From: Rhodanobacter sp. UBA5168
GTDB taxonomy: Bacteria; Pseudomonadota; Gammaproteobacteria; Xanthomonadales; Rhodanobacteraceae
DNA length: 11,157 bases
Direction: 5' to 3'
Assembly (NCBI GenBank): GCA_002413455.1
Contig: DHXA01000027.1
Location: 682-11,838 of the forward strand
The notes under the pieces were generated by a model that ran no database searches, was not told the DNA's origin, and saw nothing but the letters and a program-made list of their open reading frames with translations. Made by a program: the position numbers and the translations under genes. Shown one piece after another: positions 1-4,855 of this stretch. How positions within the stretch are numbered: the stretch's first letter is position 1; every line of letters starts with the position of its first letter.

Positions 1-177
1 GCCGGTGCCGGCCTCGGCGATCAATGTGTCGCGCCCGGCAATCGCCTGCTGCACGGCCCGCGCCATCGCCTGCTGCGCCAGCCTCGGCGCGAAGTTCGGC
101 AGCTCGCGCGCGAACGGTCCATCGGCACCGAGCAGGGTGCCGATGTCGTCGGACTCGGTGTCATCGAGGTCGGTCAT
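1..177 (-). CDS. yoaA: ATP-dependent DNA helicase, YoaA/DinG family (N-terminal fragment)
   Basis: This is the first 59 codons of a gene that runs off the left edge; the ATG is at 177-175. The peptide reads MTDLDDTESDD, then LGADGPFARELPNFAPR and a QQAMARAV segment, and ends in IAEAGTG. That matches my memory of the start of E. coli YoaA: a short acidic leader, a GF.PR..Q..MA.AV Q-motif-like helix, then the Walker A loop EAGTGTGKT, which is cut at its fourth glycine-loop residue here. YoaA/DinG proteins are superfamily 2 (XPD-like) 5'-3' DNA helicases, usually with an Fe-S cluster, acting in DNA repair and tolerance of replication-blocking damage. The Fe-S cysteines and later motifs lie outside the window. 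No Shine-Dalgarno sequence sits at normal spacing; a perfect palindrome directly abuts the start codon. The gene diverges from the DUF4166 gene. YoaA is more likely than DinG because of the short N-terminus, but DinG cannot be excluded. Confidence 0.82.
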   Translation of the reverse strand, partial: MTDLDDTESDDIGTLLGADGPFARELPNFAPRLAQQAMARAVQQAIAGRDTLIAEAGTG

Positions 178-193
178 CCGCCAAGTATGGCGG
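178..193. promoter_or_regulatory. Perfect palindrome abutting the yoaA start codon
   Basis: CCGCCA-AGTA-TGGCGG is a perfect 6-bp inverted repeat with a 4-nt spacer. It ends at the base immediately before the helicase ATG. On the minus strand it reads CCGCCATACTTGGCGG followed by ATG, so it occupies the place of the ribosome binding site and would form a hairpin in any mRNA with a leader. It also contains CATACT, a 4/6 match to a -10 box, placed 7 nt before the A of the ATG, which would fit a leaderless transcript. Whether it is an operator, a translational hairpin or a core promoter is inference. Confidence 0.45.
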
Positions 194-288
194 AGCGGAC
201 CGGCGAGACGAAACCGCGACGGGAACCTCGACCAACGCCAGCGCGTCTACTGGACAACATCGCGCGCCGCCATCGAAGGAGAGCCCGC
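178..288. promoter_or_regulatory. Divergent intergenic region between yoaA and the DUF4166 locus
   Basis: This 111-bp gap separates two divergent starts, so it must carry leftward control of the helicase and probably rightward control of the DUF4166 locus. On the plus strand AAGGAG at 276-281 is a strong Shine-Dalgarno sequence 7 nt before a GTG at 289. TGGACA at 251-256 is a 5/6 match to a -35 box, but nothing like a -10 box follows at 16-18 bp, so I do not call a rightward promoter. The palindrome at 178-193 is the only other clear structure. Confidence 0.5.
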
Positions 289-378
289 GTGAGGTTGTTC
301 GCACCCGCGCTCGACCTGGTCGACATCCACGGTCAGCCGATCATGACCAGTGCCTGCAGGCGGGCGCATGCGCGCTAG
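289..378 (+). CDS. Short 29-residue ORF with strong RBS; leader peptide or truncated gene
   Basis: A GTG start at 289 is preceded by AAGGAG at 276-281 with ideal spacing, the best ribosome binding site in the left part of the window. The ORF encodes 29 residues starting MRLFAPALDLVDIHGQPI and stops at TAG 376-378. The phrase APALDLVDIHGQPI resembles the first strand of peroxiredoxin/thioredoxin-fold proteins (AP...L.D..G.P.), but the match is short and from memory. The next gene begins inside this ORF in another frame, overlapping its end by 11 nt (ATG 368) or 29 nt (GTG 350), and has a poorer ribosome binding site. Translation of this ORF could therefore couple to the DUF4166 gene. Alternatives are the remnant of a deleted gene, a +1 frameshift that would add an N-terminal extension to the DUF4166 protein, or a chance ORF. 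Confidence 0.35.
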   Translation: MRLFAPALDLVDIHGQPIMTSACRRAHAR

Positions 379-937
379 CGTAGCCAGCCGCCGGTTCGAT
401 CCGGCATTCGATGGCCTGCACCCGTCGCTGCAGGATTTGCACCGATCCGGCGGTACGCTGCGCGGCCCGGTCGCGATCCACTTCGGCGCCGGCCTCGCGG
501 GATTCGCCGGACGGCGGATCGCGCGCCGACTCGGCATCCCATGCGAAACCGGAGAGCACACGCTGGAAGTCGCCATCAGTCACGACGATGTCGCGTTGCA
601 TGGGGATCGCTGCTTCGATGATGGCGCCTGCTTCGCATCGACCTTTCGGCCCTACGGTCATTGGCCGACCGGCGGGTGGACTGAAAGCACCGCGCTGGTC
701 GCACTGAAGTTGCAGGCGGACGTGATCGACGGTGGCTGGTACTGGCGCTGCACCGGCGCGCAGCTTGGCCGTTTGCCGGTTCCGCGCTGGCTGCTGCCGC
801 GTGGTGAAGCGTACAAGCGCATCGAGAATGCTCGTTATCGCTTCAGCGTGAGTTTCGCCCTGCCGTTGCTCGGCGAAATAGTGCGCTATGGCGGCTTGCT
901 GGATGCCCTGGCGGCGCCCGTGCCGATCGAACGATGA
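368..937 (+). CDS. DUF4166 domain-containing protein
   Basis: This 189-residue protein consists almost entirely of a DUF4166 domain, an uncharacterised family of about 180 residues. The recognised features are FDPAFDGLHPSLQDLHR near the start, a central stretch where W.RCTGAQLGRLPVP precedes a RWLLPRGEA segment (family pattern: a hydrophobic strand, then lP..L.P), and a C-terminal strand pair YRFSVSFALPLLGEIVRYGG. No signal peptide or membrane segment is evident, so it is probably cytosolic. In other genomes the domain also occurs fused behind an NAD-binding (saccharopine dehydrogenase-like) domain; that part is absent here. I chose ATG 368 because AGGCGG lies 4 nt upstream; GTG 350 would add six residues but has no ribosome binding site, and an in-frame TGA at 344-346 blocks any longer start. 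It converges on the lipoprotein gene, with 17 nt between the two stops. Function unknown. Confidence 0.8.
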   Translation: MRASVASRRFDPAFDGLHPSLQDLHRSGGTLRGPVAIHFGAGLAGFAGRRIARRLGIPCETGEHTLEVAISHDDVALHGDRCFDDGACFASTFRPYGHWPTGGWTESTALVALKLQADVIDGGWYWRCTGAQLGRLPVPRWLLPRGEAYKRIENARYRFSVSFALPLLGEIVRYGGLLDALAAPVPIER

Positions 938-954
938 GGCCCGTGGGTTCCCGA

Positions 955-1488
955 TCAGTACCGCGGAACGCCTGCCTTGTGGCACTGCTGCACCCACTTT
1001 CGCGCGGTCTGCGCGCCGGCCACGTCTCCGGCCTGCAGACGCATCTCCACGACGGTCTGCCAATTGCGCGCGCACAGTGGCCCCAGCTTGGGGCCCAGCG
1101 ACCATGACTGATGAGAGAGCTTTTCGGCCGCGGCAAAATCCCGCAGGCGAACCGCGATCTCGGCACGCTCCTGCAGCAGGTCGGGCGAATTCGGGCTGAG
1201 CCTGATCGCCTGATCGAGTTTGCCCGCGGCATCGGCATACTTGCCGGTCTGCTCATCGTGCTGCGCGGCGTCCTGCAGTGCGGCGACGCTGGGGTCGCGC
1301 AACGGGTTGACGTCGATGATGGATTTTTCGCGGTCGCCAGCGGCGCGGATGGCGCCGACCAGGTCGTAGCCCGGCACGGACGAGTGCTCGGCGGTCTTGG
1401 AAGTCGTGGCGAAAATGCCGCAACCGGCCAGCAGGCTCACTGCGAATATCGGCAAAGGGGCAAGTAGACGTTTTGACTTATGCCGCAT
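955..1488 (-). CDS. lpoP: TPR outer-membrane lipoprotein, LpoP-like activator of PBP1B
   Basis: This 177-residue lipoprotein has a basic N-terminus (MRHKSKR), a hydrophobic core and the lipobox LLAGC with the lipidated cysteine at residue 23. Residue +2 is Gly, not Asp, so Lol sorting to the outer membrane is expected. A flexible stretch to about residue 65 is followed by two to three TPR-like helical pairs: DEQTGKYADAAGKLDQAIRLSP is a textbook TPR second half, then LQERAEIAVRLRDFAAAEKL, then WQTVVEMRLQAGDVAGAQTA. LpoP of Pseudomonas aeruginosa is a TPR lipoprotein that activates PBP1B in place of LpoB. The small size, lipobox, TPR content and position directly behind mrcB make the same role likely here. 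The ATG lies 2 nt after the mrcB stop (an overlapping TTG at 1494 is possible), with no strong ribosome binding site, so translational coupling is likely. The partner assignment is inference from context. Confidence 0.8.
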   Translation of the reverse strand: MRHKSKRLLAPLPIFAVSLLAGCGIFATTSKTAEHSSVPGYDLVGAIRAAGDREKSIIDVNPLRDPSVAALQDAAQHDEQTGKYADAAGKLDQAIRLSPNSPDLLQERAEIAVRLRDFAAAEKLSHQSWSLGPKLGPLCARNWQTVVEMRLQAGDVAGAQTARKWVQQCHKAGVPRY

Positions 1489-1490
1489 GA

Positions 1491-3842
1491 TCAATTCCGG
1501 ATGGGCGCAGGCAACGGCGCACTGCTGGCGGGGGGAGGATTGCTGCCGCCGAACAGGCCTTGCACGCCCTGCCAGAAGCAGCCTTCGGTGTCAGCGGGCA
1601 ACGAGCCGGCGATGACCGGAAATTGCCGCGCGCCCGTACATTGCGATTCGGTGCGCTTGCCGTCGGCCGGGTTGATCCAGGCCATCTCCAGCCCGTCGCC
1701 GGGCGCTGCAGACAACGGCCGGGTGGGCAGCTTGGCGAACAGGTCGCGCCACGCGCGCAGCGCGCCGGTGGCGCCGAACAGGCCGGTCGACTTGTTGTCG
1801 TCGCGACCCATCCAGAACACCGCCAGATGTTCGCCGGTGTAGCCGGCGAACCAGCTGTCGCGGGTGTCGTTGCTGGTGCCGGTCTTGCCGGCGGCATGCA
1901 GCCACGCCAGGCTTGAATTGCCGATCGAACTGGCGGTGCCGTACACGGCCACCTGCTGCATCGCCCACCTGGTCAGGCGCACTGCCTCCTGATATTCACC
2001 GCTGCCGCCCTGCACCTGGTACCGCTTGATGGTGCGACCGTTGCCGTCGACCACACCGCGCACTGCAACCAGTGGCAAGGCGTGACCGTCGGCGGCAAAG
2101 TATTGGTAGAGCTGCGCCAGCTGCAGCGGCGCCAGGTCGATCGCGCCGATCAGCAGCGACGGACTGGGATTGACATCGGTGAGCCCGAACGATTCGAGGA
2201 ACGACTTGATCCGCGGCAGCCCCACCTGCAGACCGAGGTGGATGGTGGCAAGGTTCCATGACTTGGCCAGTGCATCCACCATGGGCAACTGGCCATGGCT
2301 CTGGTTGTCGTCGTTTTGCGGCGTCCACATGCTGCCGTCGGGCTGGCGCATGCTGATCGGACTGTCGTCGAGCAGGCTGGCAAGGTTCCAGCGATCCGGC
2401 TGGGTCAGCGCCACCAGATAGACCAACGGCTTGATCGTGGAACCGATCGGCCGGCGCGCATCGAGCGCGCGATTGAAGCCCTGGTCGCCGGGAATCTTGC
2501 TGCCGACGACGGCCAGCACGCTGCCGGTCTGCGCATTGGTCACCACGGCCGCTGCCTGCAGCGGATCGGCGCGCTTGCCCAGGCTTTTCATCGTGCTGGT
2601 GATCGCCTGCTCGGCATACAGCTGCGCCGCCGGATCGAGCGTGGTGAAGATCGACAGGTTGCCGTCGCGCAATGCCTGTTCGTCGAAGTCGGCAATGATC
2701 TGCGTGCGCACCAATTGCATGAAGGCCGGGAAGCGGTTGTGCGGCAACTGGCCGTTGCTGACGATATCCAGCGGCGCGGCCTGCGCCGCATTGAGTTGCG
2801 CGGCGGTGAGCAGCCCGGTGGTGGCAAACTCCTGCAGCACGATGTTTCGCCGGCTCAGCGCACGTTCCGGCGAACGGCGCGGATCGTAATAGCTCGGCCC
2901 TTTCACCATGCCGACCAGCAGCGCGATCTCCTGCGGACGCAGGTCCTCCAGCCGACGGCCGAAATAGAACTCCGATGCCGCCGCAAAACCGTGCACCGCC
3001 TGCCCGCCCTGCTGGCCGAGGAAGACGTCGTTGACGTACGCCTCGAGAATCCGCCCCTTGTCGTAGTGCGCCTCCAGCAGCAGCGACATCAGCGCTTCGT
3101 TGATCTTGCGCGTGAAGTTCTGGTCGCGGCTGAGGAACAGGTTGCGCACCAGCTGCTGGGTCAGCGTGGAACCGCCCTGCACGGTATGGCCGGCGCGCAT
3201 GTTGGCGAACGCGGCGCGCACGATGGCGCTGAAGTCGATGCCGATGTGATGCTTGAAATCGCGATCCTCGACCGCCTGCAACCCGCTCAGCAGCAATGGC
3301 GGCACATCGGCCAGATGGACGAAGCGGCGCTCTTCCTGGGTCGCGCCGTACAACGTGGCGATACGCGCCGGATCCAGATGCGCCAGCGCGATTTTCTTGC
3401 CGCTGGCGGCGTCCTGCACCGACTGCACGGTGCCCTTGCCGAGCGCGACACGGATGCGTTTGGGCAATTCGCCGCCATCGGGGCCGGCATAACCGCGCGA
3501 GGTGATCGTGTAGCGCGTGCCCCGCTTCAGCCAGCTGCCGGCGACCTGGCCATGACCGTCATTGCTGTAGCCGGCGAAGGTCAGCTCCAGCTCCAGCGCG
3601 GCGGGTGTCATCGGCATGTCGGCGGCCAGCGGCAGCGGTCGCGCATAGACCCGGGTGGGCACGGCGAACACCAGATCGTTGAAGCGATCCTGCACGCGCT
3701 TGTTCAATACCAGCGTGTACGGCAGCACGAAGCCGAACAACAGGCCCATGCCGATCCAGAACGGAATGCGCAGCCACGGCCAGCAATGGCGGGCGAACGA
3801 ACGAAGGCGGGTCAAGAAGTCCAACGTGGGGAAATCCAGCAA
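1491..3842 (-). CDS. mrcB: Penicillin-binding protein 1B, bifunctional peptidoglycan synthase
   Basis: This class A PBP of 783 residues polymerises lipid II into glycan strands and cross-links them at the outer face of the inner membrane. In order: a short cytosolic tail, a membrane anchor at about 24-46, a UB2H regulatory domain at about 62-150 (VPTRVYARPLPL onward), a GT51 glycosyltransferase with AVEDRDF (catalytic Glu192), GGSTLTQQLVRNLFLS (223-238) and RKINEALMSLLLEA, and a transpeptidase with Ser468-x-x-Lys471 (GSTIKP), Ser528-Trp-Asn530 and Lys653-Thr-Gly655. The UB2H domain marks it as PBP1B rather than PBP1A; it is where LpoB binds in E. coli. The tail is Pro/Ser/Ala-rich, and Cys735 and Cys755 could form a periplasmic disulfide. 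The start is uncertain: TTG at 3842 follows an in-frame stop directly, and other non-ATG starts lie at 3824 and 3815; the first ATG falls inside the membrane anchor. The lipoprotein gene follows after 2 nt. Confidence 0.95.
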   Translation of the reverse strand: MLDFPTLDFLTRLRSFARHCWPWLRIPFWIGMGLLFGFVLPYTLVLNKRVQDRFNDLVFAVPTRVYARPLPLAADMPMTPAALELELTFAGYSNDGHGQVAGSWLKRGTRYTITSRGYAGPDGGELPKRIRVALGKGTVQSVQDAASGKKIALAHLDPARIATLYGATQEERRFVHLADVPPLLLSGLQAVEDRDFKHHIGIDFSAIVRAAFANMRAGHTVQGGSTLTQQLVRNLFLSRDQNFTRKINEALMSLLLEAHYDKGRILEAYVNDVFLGQQGGQAVHGFAAASEFYFGRRLEDLRPQEIALLVGMVKGPSYYDPRRSPERALSRRNIVLQEFATTGLLTAAQLNAAQAAPLDIVSNGQLPHNRFPAFMQLVRTQIIADFDEQALRDGNLSIFTTLDPAAQLYAEQAITSTMKSLGKRADPLQAAAVVTNAQTGSVLAVVGSKIPGDQGFNRALDARRPIGSTIKPLVYLVALTQPDRWNLASLLDDSPISMRQPDGSMWTPQNDDNQSHGQLPMVDALAKSWNLATIHLGLQVGLPRIKSFLESFGLTDVNPSPSLLIGAIDLAPLQLAQLYQYFAADGHALPLVAVRGVVDGNGRTIKRYQVQGGSGEYQEAVRLTRWAMQQVAVYGTASSIGNSSLAWLHAAGKTGTSNDTRDSWFAGYTGEHLAVFWMGRDDNKSTGLFGATGALRAWRDLFAKLPTRPLSAAPGDGLEMAWINPADGKRTESQCTGARQFPVIAGSLPADTEGCFWQGVQGLFGGSNPPPASSAPLPAPIRN

Positions 3843-3847
3843 TCAAG

Positions 3848-3899
3848 TGGTTCGATCATAGGGCCTGCCACCCGGCGCGCATATGAACGCAGCGGCAGG
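3848..3899 (-). promoter_or_regulatory. mrcB: Candidate mrcB promoter -10 box and flanking inverted repeat
   Basis: On the minus strand TATGAT (plus-strand 3855-3860) matches the -10 consensus at five of six bases. The expected transcript start is near 3848, only about 6 nt before the TTG at 3842, which would give an almost leaderless mRNA or favour a start codon further in. I find no convincing -35 hexamer 16-18 bp upstream. A 6-bp inverted repeat, CCTGCC (3864-3869) and GGCAGG (3894-3899), brackets the -35 region and could be an operator. Sequence-only suggestion. Confidence 0.3.
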
Positions 3900-3970
3900 T
3901 TTCATGGCGAAACGCGGGCAGTGCGGTCGGTCGTCAGTTGGCAGCGTACTCACCGGTAGAAGTTGCAGGA

Positions 3971-3998
3971 ACATCGCGGCTGAAGTTGCTCCCACACG
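3971..3998 (-). repeat. REP-like extragenic palindromic element
   Basis: Read on the minus strand this is a single copy of GTGTGGGAGCAACTTCAGCC continuing CGCGATGT. It belongs to the GTGGGAGCGACTTCAGTCGC-type REP elements that I recall as abundant in Xanthomonadales and pseudomonads. The usual hairpin arms flanking TTCA are perfect complements (GCGAC/GTCGC, GCAAC/GTTGC or GCGGC/GCCGC). Here GCAAC faces GCCGC, so the stem has two mismatches and the copy looks mosaic or decayed. It starts 10 nt after the stop codon of the dehydrogenase-like gene, in its 3' untranslated region. No inverted partner copy is present nearby, so it is not a REPIN pair. Confidence 0.75.
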
Positions 3999-4008
3999 GG
4001 ACAGGCGC

Positions 4009-4848
4009 TTATTCGGGCGGCGTCCACATCGCGGGCTCGGGACGGAACGGGCGCGGGTAGATGCCGAGCAACCGCTGCAATTCACCGTTGTCGGCCACCA
4101 GATCGGTGTGCAGGCGACTCAGCGGACCGCGCAGCGGCGGCAGCACATGCGGGCCCAGCCACAACAGCCATGCCGGCAGCGGCAACGGTACGGTGGTGCA
4201 CACCAGGCTGCGGCGCAGGCGCGCAAACATCTCGCCGACAGGTAGCCGCTCACCGCCACCGATCGGCAGGATCCGGCCCGCCGAGGCCGGGCATTCGAGC
4301 GCGGCCAGCACGGCTTGCGCAATATCGTCCGCATGCACGGGCTGACGCAGGCCGCGACCGGACGGCAACGGAAACAGTCGCATGCGCATCGCGCGGCGGG
4401 CAATCGGGGTGAGGCTCTTGTCCAGGCCGGCACCGTAAACCAGGGTCGGCCGCAGCACCGTCCATGCGCAGCCGTGACGTGCGCAGGCTGTCGCCAGCGC
4501 GTTCTCGCCGTCGCGCAGCTGGCGCGATATCTCACGTTCGGCCGGCAAGCTGGAATCGCGCTTGGTCTCGGCACTCATCGAACTGATGGCGACCACCCGC
4601 GGCGCGTCGCTCAGGCTGACCTGGGCCAGCCAGTCGGCCAACCCCTGCAGAGGGCCGAAACTGATGATCGCCGACAGCGGCTGCAGTGCCGGCACATCAT
4701 TGGGCAAGGCGCCCGGCAGCCAACTCACCCCGGCCTGCGGTGAACGCGGACGACGGCTCAACGCCAGCACGGGCTCACCACTGGCCTGCAGGCGCGGCAG
4801 CAGGAAGTGGCCGATCTGGCTGCTTCCGCCGAACACCAGCACGGTCAT
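4009..4848 (-). CDS. Atypical SDR / NAD-dependent epimerase-like protein
   Basis: This 279-residue protein has a Rossmann fold of the extended/atypical short-chain dehydrogenase type. The nucleotide-binding loop is VLVFGGSSQIGHFL (Gly7 to Gly13), with a GxxxxxG arrangement where extended SDRs usually show GxxGxxG. SRRP at 31-34 follows the second strand, where NADP-binding members often carry Arg. VVAISSMSAE (85-94) holds the usual catalytic Ser position and LRPTLVYGAG (132-141) the substrate-side loop. The expected YxxxK after the Ser is missing: the corresponding helix reads PAEREISRQLRDGENALA. It may thus be a non-catalytic nucleotide-binding member or use other residues. No signal peptide; cytosolic. 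It starts 7 nt after the stop of the TPR protein gene with only a weak ribosome binding site, so co-transcription and possible coupling are likely. Substrate unknown. Confidence 0.85.
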   Translation of the reverse strand: MTVLVFGGSSQIGHFLLPRLQASGEPVLALSRRPRSPQAGVSWLPGALPNDVPALQPLSAIISFGPLQGLADWLAQVSLSDAPRVVAISSMSAETKRDSSLPAEREISRQLRDGENALATACARHGCAWTVLRPTLVYGAGLDKSLTPIARRAMRMRLFPLPSGRGLRQPVHADDIAQAVLAALECPASAGRILPIGGGERLPVGEMFARLRRSLVCTTVPLPLPAWLLWLGPHVLPPLRGPLSRLHTDLVADNGELQRLLGIYPRPFRPEPAMWTPPE

Positions 4849-4855
4849 GCAGCAC

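Noticed and set aside
251..279. Rightward promoter with TGGACA as -35 box before the DUF4166 locus
   Set aside because: No -10-like hexamer occurs at 16-18 bp spacing; the expected position is GC-rich.
938..954. Shared bidirectional terminator between the convergent DUF4166 and lipoprotein genes
   Set aside because: The 17-nt gap has only GGG-TT-CCC and no T-run on either strand, so no terminator can be supported.
341..1105. 254-codon minus-strand ORF over the DUF4166 gene and the lipoprotein end
   Set aside because: It overlaps two recognisable genes, and its translation has no domain features and shadow-like composition.
2295..3959. 554-codon plus-strand ORF opposite mrcB
   Set aside because: It is antisense to a PBP1B with all catalytic motifs; the translation is Arg/Gln/His-rich with no recognisable domain, as expected for a shadow in high-GC DNA.
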